64,000 nucleotides of DNA from Ilyonectria destructans (taxonomy: Eukaryota > Ascomycota > Sordariomycetes > Hypocreales > Nectriaceae). Positions 1-12,234 of this stretch are shown here, in pieces. The stretch spans positions 3,844,001 to 3,908,000 of the forward strand of contig JAHEWK010000002.1 in assembly GCA_020740775.1 (NCBI GenBank), read 5' to 3'. Made by a program: the position numbers and the translations under genes. Within the stretch, counting starts at the first letter, position 1. Each line of letters starts with the position of its first letter. The notes beneath the pieces are model-generated. The model was not told the DNA's origin. It saw only the letters and a list, made by a program, of their open reading frames with translations, and made no database searches.

Positions 1-197
1 GATCGTCAATGTCTTGAATGATCCATCCCCCTTACTCCCGCATTTCCACCCCAGATACTTTTGACATTCAACACCCATTCCCTCCCAGCGGTGGTATTAT
101 TAGTTCCCAAACATCTGTATGCAAAGAAGTACGAGTAGAACATCCAAGAGCAAGTGTTCCCCCGAATTAGTATCCCAGCTCATGCGGGGCTTCCTGT
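1..197. other. 3' flank of the RID-like gene
   Basis: No gene seen. This is the presumed 3' untranslated and intergenic sequence downstream of the minus-strand methyltransferase frame, cut by the window edge. Confidence 0.4.
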
Positions 198-2168
198 TCA
201 AGTCAGGTCAATGACCATGCAATCACCGTCCTCGTCGACCTGCACTGGACGATTCTCGCTGCCACCGACAACTTCCATGAAGCCTTCGTCCATCTCTGGC
301 GACGCTTGCTCGTCTTCAGAATCGTCGCTGATGTTCATGGATGTGTCTGATTCGTCGTCGAGGAGGATGAGATCCTCACTTGGTTGGTACGGCTGCACGC
401 CATCATCCTTCAGGAGCCACTCCTCGATGTGTCGGTACAGCACGCGAACTGTATTGGGGGGGAACGCATTGCCAATCTGCCTTTTGATGGAGGTCTTGGT
501 GCCAAGGAAAGTGTGGTTCTTGGGAAACCCTTGGAGGCTGGCGATTTCTCGTAGCGTTAATTCCCTGGTGCCATCAGGAAAGTAGACTTCACTGCCACCT
601 GTCGTGATAGTCCCGGCAAGGTGGTTGGGTTTAAGCGATGGCCGCCTCGGATGGTAATATCTGACATTGTCTAGATCGTGGAGGTCATCACCTGGCTGGA
701 TCCCATCCAGTGCTCTCTGGATGGAGTTAAAAGGCAGAAGGCCGCCTTCACCATCCTGAGAATGTGTCGCTGCCGGGAATGTGGGAAGTCTCTCGCCTGG
801 TGCAGCAGCGATGATGATCAAACGCTTTCGGTCTTGGGCAGCTCCCCAAGTGCAAAGGCGCACAACCTTCCATCGCACAGAATATCCAAACTGCGTGAAG
901 TCGGCAAGGAAAGCTCGAAAGTAGGTTGAATGGCGGTCATGCGTGAGACCAAATGTCTGCTCGACTGTGATAATCCGCGGCCGAGTCTTCTTGAGCAACT
1001 GGTTGCAGCTGAACAAGGCAAAAATGTTCTCGTCATCGTGTGCGGCTGCCCAAGTGTGGGCAGGTGAGAAGTACTGGCAGGGCGGCGAGAAATGGAGAAC
1101 ATCGACTCGCAAATGCCCGTTTTGAGGGTCAGAGAGGAACTCGTCCAGTGACATTGGAAACAGTTGCGTATCAGGGAAGTTTGTTTCGTAAGTGTCCCAG
1201 ACTTCCTCCGCCTTATCCACGGCGTACTGGATCTTGAATCCTGCCATTTGGGCTCCTCGCGATACTCCGCCTGCGCCCGAGCAGGCATCAAATACCGTGT
1301 ATTTCTGGCCGCAAAGTCTATGGCCTTGAGGATCCGTCGCTGCCGCCTCGTCCAAGTCAATGAAATCTGCCCCGGTACGTTGGTAAGGTATCCAGGATCC
1401 GCCCTTCACCCGACTGCCTCGCCACTGGTTGCTCAAAGCATCTTCCGAGACCCGGTACTGTGTATCCAGTACGTCATCCGAATGAACTCGGACAAGGGAC
1501 TCCTCAGTCTTCTTCTTATTTCTTCCCTGCCTAGTGAAGCAAACCTCCAGCTTCTAGCGACAGGTGAGATGCTCGTGTTGACTTTGGCCCAGGGGTTGAT
1601 CGTTCTTGTTGGGCTGAAAGACGGACGAGTTGAATTCCGGATACAAAGCATTCGTTAAAATCAGAGTATGTGGTTTGATCACTGCCGAAGGGCAAACATC
1701 CACCAGTTCCTGGAGTCTCGTCGAATCTTCATCAAAGTAGAGAATCATGCAGACCTCGTTGGATTTCTTCGGAAGCTTGTCCAAGACTGACCGTGTTCTT
1801 GCAAAAGGGACTCCTCGAATGTTGACCTTGCCGGTATGTTTGCACCGCGCGATGGTCCGAACCAGAATGAAGTTGGCATCGTATTCGCCAACCAGGAATT
1901 TGCAAACCTCCAAGAACATTCCTGGTTTGATGACTGAGTCGGATACTCGCAGTGTTTCCAATGCGAACTCGCCTTCACGGAGCAAACCATGACCAACCGT
2001 GCCCAGGTCATTAGTGAGGTCGATTATCTCATCTGCAATGTCCTCAAAGACGGGTGGAGGGCTGCCGCTCAGGGTACTTGTCGATCCGTGCCTTGGCCGA
2101 ATCGTCGTCTGTCGTTCGGTGAGAAACTGAACATCGTCCGGATCGGAACCGGTGTAGTGGTGTCGCAT
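198..2168 (-). pseudogene. rid: RID/Masc1-type C5 cytosine methyltransferase with in-frame TAG
   Basis: One continuous minus-strand frame of 657 codons, broken once by TAG at 1554-1556. The N-terminal part (about residues 70-205) matches the BAH-like region of RID proteins, with the segments IRGVPFARTR and NEVCMILYFD. The C-terminal part is a C5-methyltransferase: motif I FDACSGAGG, motif IV SPPCQYFSPAHT, motif VI with EQT where most enzymes have ENV (diagnostic of the RID/Masc1 group), motif VIII QDRKRLII and motif X IGNAFPP. In Neurospora, RID is required for repeat-induced point mutation. The stop falls where the family has the Trp of a Cys-Arg-Trp-Lys motif, and clear RID similarity resumes right after it. 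An intron hiding the stop is unlikely: the only in-frame option I found (114 nt, donor GTATCC) would delete conserved sequence. The start at 2168 is uncertain because an upstream exon is possible. Family identity is firm; loss of function is inferred. Confidence 0.85.
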
Positions 2169-3332
2169 TTTGGTCGTCCAGGAGGCTTGGATGCCTGACA
2201 GGCGCAGTGTTGATGCAAGAGGGAGACGCCTGCAGGCAGTACTTGTCTTGAAGAAAGGGCATTAGCTTGAAGTCCGCGGTCGGGCAGCAAACCCCCAGTT
2301 CAGGGAGCCAATAGACTTACGGGGATTACACAGGTGAAAAGAGACAAAGAAAAATAAATCAAACAGCTGTGCCCTTTTGGATTGTTTGGTCAACAATGAT
2401 GTACCGAAGATGTTGAGGTCATCATCTTCCAAGTGAGCGGCGGTGGAGATGGGACGGCAACTTTTTGGAGGTGAGAGAGAGCTGAGAGTTTCAGGTTTAG
2501 AAATTCTCAAGATAAGAGCAAAGAGGTGCCTAAACTTTTAGCTCGGATAACATAAAGCAGTGAATCATTCGTTCTGTTTGAACGTTGTGGCGATTTCGAA
2601 GTCAATGTTTGCTCACCTGAGAAGTTAGTGACAGGAGGGTTTGGCAATCTCGCATTTTGAGTAGAGAGGTGCGTTTTCTCCCCCCTACTCTAGATTGAAC
2701 TTTCGGAGTCTCTACATGCGCTCGTTGGATTCATTCAAACATTTTCCCCTAAAAAACAAAACAAAGAGAGGCCGATGATGAATTGCTTGCTCTCGCCCTC
2801 GCTCTAGGGTACCAACGACTTGGTCATTTTTCAACGCTGTTAGACTAGATGCCTAGAAGCCAGCGCATAAGAGCACCACTACGGTAATTTCGCCTCTGCA
2901 TTTTGAAATATGTCAAATTCTAGGTCAGATATGTTCATGAGCAGACATATGTGAGTTGAGTGGGCGATGATTCCTTGGTGTTGTAACCCGTCGTAACCCT
3001 TCCAAACGAAGTCCACACCGAGCTTTAGCCGGCAACACTAAGGACAACAAGCAAGCCCCTTTTGAAGTCGTTGCTGTCATTGATCGGGAGCCCACCTCCG
3101 TTGCCCAGTAAAATGCCGGGAAATTTTGAATGCGAAACTATTTATCGTTGCTACACCCCATACAAGGCTCTAAGACTTCCATGCTGTGACCAAACCCGGT
3201 TACGCAGAGCTGCATCAAGACTGCCACGACTTGCCTCTGGCCTCATCAAGTCCCACAGTTCTCAGATCGACAGCGGTGGTTTCCTTGAGGGCGAATAACC
3301 TGAAACAACCGATTGGTACCTCATTTACAACC
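2169..3332. promoter_or_regulatory. Shared divergent intergenic region, rid / HhH-GPD glycosylase
   Basis: About 1.16 kb between two divergently transcribed genes. It is visibly more A+T-rich than the flanking coding DNA in 2300-3000. It should hold both promoters and 5' leaders. A missed 5' exon of the methyltransferase could lie in 2170-2500. No specific operator was recognised. Confidence 0.4.
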
Positions 3333-4832
3333 ATGACGGCGCGATCCCTGCGTAAGCGGCCGGCCGAGAGTACCTCTACCAGACCTCCAACCAAAAAGAG
3401 GCAGGTTGATGTAGTCAGCCTGCCGGAAGAGGACGGGTGGGAGGAGCTGCCACACAATCTGGGCTGTGTTCGAACCTCCAAATCCCATTCCGGGTCAGCA
3501 CTGGCACAAGATCCCGGCGCTGTGAAAGCCGAGGAGAAGGGAGCTAATGGGGTCAAGGTTGAAGAGCCTCCCTCCAAGCTGAAGCAAGAGTTGAATACCC
3601 AAGAAACTGCTATAGCTTCAGCCTCCGGGGCTGCAATACGACGAACTCTACGCCCAAGACGATCAGCCGTTCAATTATCCTATCTGGAGTCAGAGGATGA
3701 GTCCTCCAAGGTGAAGGCGCCAACACGGCCATCCACCAAGGGAGTCGTAAAGAAGTGGGCGCCGAAAAAAGAGGTCGAGGACGATAATGTTGACTTCGCT
3801 GTCGAGAAAAGACCACGGACAACATCGAAAAAGACTAAAGACAACCCCTATGGACTTACTCCCGGCATTACTCCTTTCCCAGAATGGACAGCCCCTTCAA
3901 TAGCAGATTGCCAAGAAGTCTTCAGTCAGTTAGCAAAGCTTCACGGAGACGCTAAAGCGCCTGACAAGATACCTGCCCCATCATTGGAGGTTTCTGGCTG
4001 CGGAGAAGTCCCGGCTGTTCTGGATGCAATGATTCGCACTCGGCTAAGCGCTCATACGTCCGCAGCCAATTCGAATGCCGCTTTCAAAGGGTTGGTCACC
4101 AAATTTGGAGTCGTCAAGGACGGGATTGGAGAGGGTAGCGTCAATTGGGACAAAGTCCGGACAGCCCCGGTAGAAAGCATCATTGCGTCCATCAAGCACG
4201 GTGGGCTAGCACAAACCAAGGGTCGAGACATCAAGGCCATTCTTGAAACTGTCCACCAGGAGAACATGGCGCGGCGGGATGCCTTCGTGGCGGAGAAGAA
4301 GACAGGGAAAACGGCAGATGTGGTTGGAGCCAAGGACAAGACTCAGGGGCAGAAAGATCTCGAGATCTTGAAAGCCGAGCAGGGCGTTCTCTCATTGGAC
4401 CATGTCCATGGGATGCACCCGGACGAAGCGATGCAAGCACTGGTCAAGTTCCCGGGAATTGGAGTCAAGACGGCGTCATGCGTCATCCTGTTCTGCCTCC
4501 AACAGCCCAGTTTCGCGGTCGACACGCATGTCTATCGTCTCGCAGGTTGGTTGAAGTGGATGCCGCCGAAGGCCACGAGAGACCAGACATTTAGTCACTT
4601 GGAGGTGCGCGTACCCAACGACCTGAAGTACGGGCTCCACAAGTTGTTTGTTCAACATGGACGAAGCTGTGTGAGGTGTCGGGCGAACACAACGGAAGGG
4701 ACTGAAGAGTGGAACCAAGCTGCATGCCCTATTGAGGAGTTTGTTGATCGGGCTGGGAAGAAGAAGATGGGAGGGAAGCCCAAGACAGTGAAACGGAGGA
4801 AGATCAAGGACGAAGACGACTCTAGCAGTTGA
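3333..4832 (+). CDS. HhH-GPD base-excision DNA glycosylase (endonuclease III-like)
   Basis: Single-exon gene, 499 aa from the ATG at 3333. The frame is open upstream, but the sequence starting Met-Thr-Ala-Arg-Ser-Leu-Arg-Lys-Arg looks like a basic nuclear N-terminus and follows a plausible leader. Residues 1-180 are charged and disordered. The glycosylase fold occupies about 190-480. It has a helix-hairpin-helix LVKFPGIGVKTAS (about 370) that carries the Lys used by bifunctional Nth-type enzymes, and VDTHVYRL (about 396) with the catalytic Asp. The C-terminal Cys cluster (CVRC, then AACP) lacks the usual four-Cys [4Fe-4S] spacing, so a canonical iron-sulphur cluster is doubtful. Such enzymes remove damaged, mismatched or modified bases in base-excision repair. 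The substrate cannot be told from sequence. Its head-to-head position with a cytosine methyltransferase makes 5-methylcytosine or its deamination product a plausible but unproven target. Confidence 0.8.
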   Translation: MTARSLRKRPAESTSTRPPTKKRQVDVVSLPEEDGWEELPHNLGCVRTSKSHSGSALAQDPGAVKAEEKGANGVKVEEPPSKLKQELNTQETAIASASGAAIRRTLRPRRSAVQLSYLESEDESSKVKAPTRPSTKGVVKKWAPKKEVEDDNVDFAVEKRPRTTSKKTKDNPYGLTPGITPFPEWTAPSIADCQEVFSQLAKLHGDAKAPDKIPAPSLEVSGCGEVPAVLDAMIRTRLSAHTSAANSNAAFKGLVTKFGVVKDGIGEGSVNWDKVRTAPVESIIASIKHGGLAQTKGRDIKAILETVHQENMARRDAFVAEKKTGKTADVVGAKDKTQGQKDLEILKAEQGVLSLDHVHGMHPDEAMQALVKFPGIGVKTASCVILFCLQQPSFAVDTHVYRLAGWLKWMPPKATRDQTFSHLEVRVPNDLKYGLHKLFVQHGRSCVRCRANTTEGTEEWNQAACPIEEFVDRAGKKKMGGKPKTVKRRKIKDEDDSSS

Positions 4833-5807
4833 TCAGTGTAAGTGTAACAAGTAGGGCGCTCTAATGTTTACGTCTAAATATTGTGTACATGTCACCCACA
4901 TGAGGCCGGCAAGGTTGGACCTGGTTGTCCAACGGAGGTTAGCGGCATAGATTCTGCACCCTGATCGCTGAGGTGCTGGTGCAAAGGATTCCCTCAACTG
5001 CTGCCTTCGCACACTCTCTCTAGGTTGGTCCACACTCTCCTCTTGCACCTTTCCACCTAATTTTTGTTCTGGAGGTCAAATCGAAGACCTAAACATAAGC
5101 CTGCACACAATTATTCGCTTTTCATGATTTGAACACGTAAATCAGAGTCACACACATACGGAACCCGCAGCATTTCACCACCCCGAGACTGAAAGTAACC
5201 GAGCAGGCGAGGCGATACCCTGAAGCTCCCCCACTGTCGCCCGGCCAGCGCACGGACCACCTTTTCGATTAAAACCCCTGCAAGACGCGGGCTACTGAGT
5301 ACTCCACGCGTGTCAGTGGCCCAGCTCGGAAAGCTTCACCTTGACAATTTCAAACCGAGCGCTACGGCACATTGCAGGCTCGCAGCCTCGTTGGAAACCA
5401 CGGGCGCCGGTAGGATCCCGCCACTTCTGGGACATTCCCGAAGGCTTCAAGCTAACCAGCTTCCTCTAGATTGCTCCATTTCCCCCCGAGTCGCCATCCT
5501 GCAGCCGATCCGACAAAGCATCCCCACGGCCCAGCGCACCCGTCACCTAGCAACGCCAGCACCAACGAATTGCATCCAACGCTCTTTCAACAACTTTGTT
5601 CGACTTGTTGCATCTCCACCGTCGCTGTGTTTGCTACATTTCCTACAATATATAGACGTCTCGCGCACCTATTTCGCCGTCGATCCACATCGTTTCGCCC
5701 CTTGCCGTTGATTCTGGATCTTGATTCGAAGTTGCCGCATCTTACGTCGAGACACCCGATTTGGCCCGATCATTGAAGAATGCGTGCCCCGACGCACCGT
5801 CTATACC
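4833..5807. other. Intergenic region and SEN1 5' leader
   Basis: No gene supported. The part nearest SEN1 (about 5480-5807) is C/T-rich, as is usual for fungal core promoters and leaders. Short open frames here lack any family similarity and may be upstream ORFs in the SEN1 leader. Confidence 0.4.
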
Positions 5808-8800
5808 ATGTCTGACGTTAACGAAGAGTTGGCAAAGTGGTATGAGGAACTCCAGAAGATCCCGACGGAATACCACCTGCTGTGCCCTCGAACTGGCGAC
5901 GATGACGAGGAGAACTACAAGAACCTGGACGATCCAGATTCCAAGATCTCATTGGAAGAGAAGAAGAAGCGCATAGAGCAGGGAAAGGAGCGCATCGAAG
6001 TCACATATTGGAATAGTCTCATCTTTGGCTTTGACAAGAAAGTTGCTGGAAAATGGCTGGAGGACTTTACAACGCGGCTCGAAGAGGGCCTCAAGTTCTG
6101 CTCCGACTGTGTACTGAACTGGCACATGAAGCGCAAGGCTAATCTCCAGAAATTTGCTGAGTGAGTCTTCCATTACCTAAAGGGGGCGACTTTGATTTCA
6201 ACTAACACTTGTAGGCGCTGGAATGAGGAAGCTGTTTTCCAGATCCAGGAACTGCTTGACCGTTTGGATGTTAAACGGATTGATCACAACTTGAAGTGGG
6301 CCAAGGATTTTATCGAGAAGATCGAGTCCACGGGTACCGTGTTCAAGAAGTCGCAGTTCGGAGACCACATATCCGAAGTTCACATCACTGTGTACGAGGC
6401 ATTATGTTGCATCGCGTACATGGCGGACCCCGACCAACGTGCCACATTTCAGTACGTCTTCCGTCGGCTGCAGGGCAAGACCATTCTTAAGCTGGGGACC
6501 AAGGACCCTCTACCAGGAATGACGTATTTCCTCTTTGATCAGAAGAATGAGGATCGCCGCAAATGGGCCATGGAGAACTGGAAGAATCTCGACACCAGCG
6601 CCATGTCACAAGAGCAGTTTGACTGGGCTGTGAGCGGCGGCCTGGTCAGTGCCATGGATGACGTCAACAGAAAGGACTTATCGCAACCGACGAGCGAGAT
6701 CTACCTCGAGATTGAGAGGTTCTGGCTCGGATTCGAAGAGATCCTTAGGACACTGAACGCGGACATCATCCTTCATCGCCTCCGGAGCCTCGAGGTGAGG
6801 TCAGGTTGCCCCAACATTTACGACTTGCTCTTCCGTCATATCCAATTCTGTCATTCGGAGGGGGTGCTGGTTGTCACAATCCGCATTCTCACAGGCTTCC
6901 TCAAGAAAGCCCCCAAAGCATTCTGGGATGTGATTGGCGATGCCCGACCCAATGTTATTGCTGATCTGCTCTTTGGCAGTCCAGTATACAAAAGCTTGCT
7001 TCGCCAATCACTTGAGGATTGCTGGACTGGGTTTGAGGCTGGGACTTCACTTGTGCCGTTCCCCACCTCATGGGTCGATCCGTGGCTACAGTCGCTGGGT
7101 CGTGATCGCAGATACGATGCCTGCGAGGTGCTGATGCATACCCTCTTCGAAGCTCTTGCTAAAGATGCGAGCATTGGTGAACCTGGCCAAGCAGCTTGTA
7201 TCCGTGCTGGCTTTGACGCCCTGCATTTTACCATGACGACATTTCTGGACCCAAATACCAAGATTGGTGTTGGTACTACTCACCTCTACGCCAGCGCTGC
7301 TTTCAATCTGGTCATGAAATACAAAGACCTGATTCTCAGGAACCTGCGCCCTCCCACTGGTAACCGTGAGGGTTGGCAGACATTCCAGGTTGCGACAGCG
7401 GCCAAGAAGGTCCTACAGGCGGCTATGAAGCTAGATATGAAGATCTTCGCTGAAGAATTCGACTCCCTCCTCGAGGGAAAACAGCTTCAGTCCACGATTA
7501 TCCGAAACTCCAAGATATTTTGGCAGGGCGTCGTGGAAATGTTTGATGTCTCGTCCGAGCAGGTCGATTTGGCAAGAGACATCCTACTGTCTCTCGAGCC
7601 TCTGATCGGTATTGAGCAAATCAGACCTCTGAAGAGCGGCCAGTTGTCCGAGTCTAGCAAACTCTTCAACGGGGCTCTCGAGGGGACAATAAATGTCCTT
7701 GGCAACACACTGGGCAGAATATCCGAATTGGATGCGACGGATCTCAATACTCTTTTTGATGACCGGTTAGCTTTCCAAGACACCATTGGCCTTTCTGTCC
7801 ACGGAGAGTCAGATCTCGCAGAAGCGGCATCTGAGTTGCTCAAGAGCTGGACTGGGGAGTTGTCCCGAAGCGGCGCGTTCGAACAAATGTCTCAACTCCA
7901 TCCGGACCAAACGCTCTCTTCAATTGTATGGTCCCTGGAGCGCATTCTGAAGCCTCCCAACCCATGGGGTCCCATTAGGCCTATTCTCAATATGAGCCGA
8001 GACGTTCTCCGTGGACTGGCTGATCCTCTCTCTGGAGTCCTGCGAGTCAAGACCCTAGACTCTTTGTCCGCAGCCAAAGTCTTGCGGTGGTGGAGCGAAC
8101 AGTGGCGATTTGTCTCTACGGCTTGTAAGAACATCGAAAACTGGTCTCGATATATCCAGAATAGCACCATGCAGGAATTCTGCCGCGAGATCATGGAACT
8201 TGCGGAAGCCCTTGTTGCAGAGGATGGTTTGATTGCCTCGGCCATTTCTAAGTCCCTTGGCAAGAGCGAGAAAGATACTATGTCTCAGATCCTCGTCCCC
8301 GCGAAGCAACATTTTGGGGGTATGGAGAACATGATTCGACTCAAGGATAGATGGCTTGTTGATGTCACCGTACGTGTCTTGTGCAAGATTCTCACTCGTC
8401 TCCGAGAGAACGGACATGAGATCCACGCAGCGTCTCGGAAACTTATCACGGATGCATGTCTTCCAACCGCCGTTCCTGGGAAGTACGTTCGGTCGACAAA
8501 TTTGACAGACCAGCAACGAGCAGAGCTTCTCCAAGCACTGGGCCAGACCGACGACGAGGTCCAAATCTATCAATTGGGCATCGCCTCGCAAACCGCCGAC
8601 CTTGCTGCGCAAAAGGCCAAGGCCAAGGTTAAGAAGCAGAGTAGGCTCGATGCTTGGTCAAAGTCGGGAACTTCGACCTCGGCGGGCAGTTCCAAGTTAT
8701 CTCGGTCTAATCGTGATGATGTCCTCGATATGAGCAAGTCCCTTGAAAACCCAATTCTTAAGCAGATCGAGGCTCGGCAAGCTAAAGCCAAGGCCAAGTC

Positions 8801-11800
8801 CAAGCTTCCCGATCAGAGGGCAATTTCTGCCCTCAAGGAGAGCAGACAGCGAGAGAAGGCCGAGAAGGCCAAGCGTGATGCCGAAGCCATCGCTCGTGCC
8901 AAACAGCTAAGAGGAGAGATCGTTCCCGGCGAAGGGTCCGGTCTCCTCGGACTTAGCCTTACTGGAAAGGATCACCGCAGCGACATTATGGTCAACAGTT
9001 CCGATGAGGAATCAGAGGAGGACGATGATGATGACTCCGATTCCGATAATGAGCTCGCTGCACTAAGCACTGGAGGACTGAAAACTCTTGACGAAGCTGA
9101 GAGGCGCAGACGCCAGGCCTTACGCGACCAGCTCCGAAAGCCTGTCAAGAAGGTACGACAGCAGCGTTCCGTGAAGGAGATGAGAGCCAGGTTGATCCCT
9201 CCTATGGACCGACTGCACAATACTATCTTGGCATGGGACATCTTCCATGAAGGAAACGATCCTCCGAGCGGCCCAGCAGCGTCTGAAGTCGCGACGAAGT
9301 ATCTCAACCCCAACTCCTACCAGGAAACTTTCTTCCCCTTGCTAGCCTCTGAAGCCTGGCGTTCATTTGTCACCTCAAAGGACGAGGTAACATCTCAACC
9401 ATTCGGCATGAAGATTGCTAGTCGTGCAAGTGTCGACAGTTACTTAGAAGTGACGTTCACAATGCCTGTGGTTCAGAATAAAGACCGACGTGTCGCGGAA
9501 GGCGACATCCTCCTCGTCTCTGAAGCTGAGAGTCCTCTTACCGAGAAGACCGCTCGACACTGCCTGGCCAGAGTTCATCGTATCACGTACAAGAAGGAGC
9601 TTATTGAGATCACTTATCGCGTGGCATCTCGAAACAACCCATTGTCGCAGGCCTTAACTCCCGGAGTAAGCGTCCACGGTGTCAAGATTACCAACATGAC
9701 TACCATAGAGAGAGAATACGCTGCGCTGGAGAGTCTACAATACTACGACCTCATGGATGAGATTCTCAAGGCTGAGCCATCGCCAATCATCCGGTATGGA
9801 GACGAAAAGATCACCAACTATATGGAAAACTTCTCCCTCAACCGTGGTCAGGCCATGGCGGTTTTGGGCGCGCATGACAATGATGGGTTCACTTTGATTC
9901 AGGGGTAAGTTTCTTGTTTTCCCATTGAGCTATCCAAGCTAATCAACCACAGACCCCCAGGAACTGGAAAGACGAAGACGATCATTGCCATGGTCGGGAC
10001 TCTTCTGTCTGAACAGCTCAGTCAAATGGGCAATGCCGGCGTTCCTGTTGGTGTCCCTCTGCGACCAAATGGTGCTCCTAACCCCAGCAACCAACCTCGA
10101 CCGAAGAAGCTTCTTGTCTGTGCTCCCAGTAACGCCGCTGTGGACGAACTGGTCCTACGACTTAAGTCTGGGATCAAGACGATCAATGGCAAGACCCGAA
10201 ACATCAATGTCCTTCGATTGGGTAGGAGCGATGCCATCAACGCTGCTGTCAGGGATGTTACTCTGGACGAACTTGTGAAGGCACGTCTCGAGGGGGACAC
10301 GACGAAAGAAAAAGCCAGGGCCGATCGCGAGAAGCTACATGAAGATGCCGGCAAGATCAAGGAGGAACTTTCACAGCTGCGGCCTCGACTGGAAGAGACG
10401 CGTGGCCTGGATGACCGAGCGCTCTACAACACCCTCTCGAGGCAGTTCGAGGAGCTGAAAAGACGACAAATGCAGATTGGAAAACAGATCGATGCGCAAA
10501 AGGACAACGGCAACTCGGTTGCGCGAGAAATGGAGATGCGCCGTCGCCAGGTTCAGCAGGAGATCCTCAACTCGTCCCAAGTTCTCTGTGCCACCCTGAG
10601 CGGCAGTGGCCATGAAATGTTCCGAAACCTCGACGTCGAGTTTGAGACGGTCATCATCGACGAAGCTGCTCAGTGTGTTGAATTGAGCGCCTTGATTCCC
10701 CTGAAGTACGGATGCTGCAAGTGTATCCTAGTCGGTGATCCCAAACAGCTGCCGCCTACAGTCCTTTCGCAGTCGGCCGCGAGATTCGGCTACGATCAAA
10801 GTTTGTTCGTGCGAATGCAGCAGAACCATCCGAAGTCTATCCATCTGCTAGATATGCAGTACCGCATGCATCCTGAAATCAGTATGTTCCCAAGCAGAGA
10901 GTTCTACGAAGGACAGCTTCAGGATGGTCAAAACATGCAGGAGCTCCGCCAGCAACCCTGGCACAAAAATCTCCTGCTCGGACCGTACCGCTTCTTTGAT
11001 GTTCAGGGTGTCCAGGAGCGTGGTAACAGGGGCCGGTCCTTGGTCAACACGAGAGAGTTGGAGGTTGCCATGCAGATTTATGACCGTTTCAGCAAGGAGC
11101 ATGGAGACAACGACTTGACTGGAAAGATTGGCATCATTACTCCATACAAAGCCCAGCTATTTGAGCTCCGGAACCGATTCACGGCCCGATACGGCGAAGG
11201 CATCACGAACATCATCGAGTTCAACACGACGGATGCCTTTCAGGGTCGAGAATGTGAGATTATCATCTTCTCATGTGTCCGAGCCAGCCCAACCGGTGGC
11301 ATTGGTTTCATGACTGACATTCGTCGAATGAACGTCGGTCTGACACGAGCCAAGTCGTCGCTTTGGATCCTTGGAGATTCGAGAGCTCTTGTCCAGGGCG
11401 AATTCTGGCGCAAGCTCATCCACGATGCCCAAGCCCGAGATCGATACACCAAGGGGGACATCCTGTCGATGCTCCGAAGGCCTCTCGAACAAGCCAAGCC
11501 AGGCGCCTACCTGCTTCCTACGCCAGCACCACAGGCACAAGATCGAGAAGTCACCATGCGAGACGCCCCGGCGATAACTGCGCCACCACCTAAACCCAGT
11601 TCCTCTCGCTCAGCATCACCAAATGTCACAGCTGGAAAGCCTACCGGTTCTACCGGACCGGCTCAGATCCCTGGTCTAGGCGGGCTTAGAACGAGTGAAG
11701 TCGTGCCAAGGTCTGGTGGGCCACCAGTCATCCACACATCTACGAGCAAACCACCGGGATCGGAAGCTAAGAAAAGAGCCTTGGACGGATCCGATTCCAA

Positions 11801-12234
11801 CCAACCAGTGTCAAAGAGAGTATGTCAAGTAACACCCATACCACCCACAGAACACAAAGTCCAGCCAAACATATCTAACACACCAACAGAATGCGAGCGA
11901 CAGAGGTCGAGGAGGGCTGTTGGGCAAGTTTGGCCAGAGACCAAACCGGCCACCCAAGCTTCCAACAGACCCGTCAGCCATGTCTGTGCTGGGGATGGTT
12001 CCCCCAGAGCGACCACCGCCGATACCAACTGGGCCGATGAATCCGACGAAGACATCGAGTGGATCGATGTCCAACCAGCCAAATGAGACAGGGAATAGTA
12101 GGGTATGTAAGGGAAGACCCACTTGCCGGACATTTGCTAATGTATAGCTCCAGCCGCCGCCTAAGAGCCTGCCTCCACCAAACCCTCGAAAGAAGAAGGG
12201 AAAGCCGAGTTTGTTTGTCCCCAAGAGGCGGTAG
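5808..12234 (+). CDS. SEN1: SEN1 superfamily 1 RNA/DNA helicase
   Basis: Five exons: 5808-6160, 6215-9904, 9953-11819, 11890-12102, 12148-12234; predicted 2069 aa. The long alpha-helical N-terminal region (to about residue 1100) is followed by an acidic stretch and the Upf1-like helicase core. The core shows Walker A GPPGTGKT (about 1346-1354), Walker B IDEAAQCVE (about 1583), GDPKQLPPTV, QYRMHP, and motif VI NVGLTRAK (about 1807). The tail is Pro-rich and basic and ends Lys-Arg-Arg, suiting nuclear import. SEN1 unwinds RNA:DNA hybrids and terminates non-coding RNA polymerase II transcription in the nucleus. The ATG at 5808 was chosen because family-like sequence starts there, although the frame is open a little upstream. 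Intron 2 splits the glycine codon just before the P-loop. The last two introns rescue a conserved C-terminal tail (PERPPPIPTGP) that a reading without introns would lose. Confidence 0.95.

Noticed and set aside
1533..1646. 114-nt in-frame intron that would remove the TAG in rid
   Set aside because: The donor would be GTATCC and the splice would delete the conserved Ala-Leu-Tyr-Pro-Glu and Cys-Arg-(Trp)-Lys segments. Frame and similarity are continuous without it.
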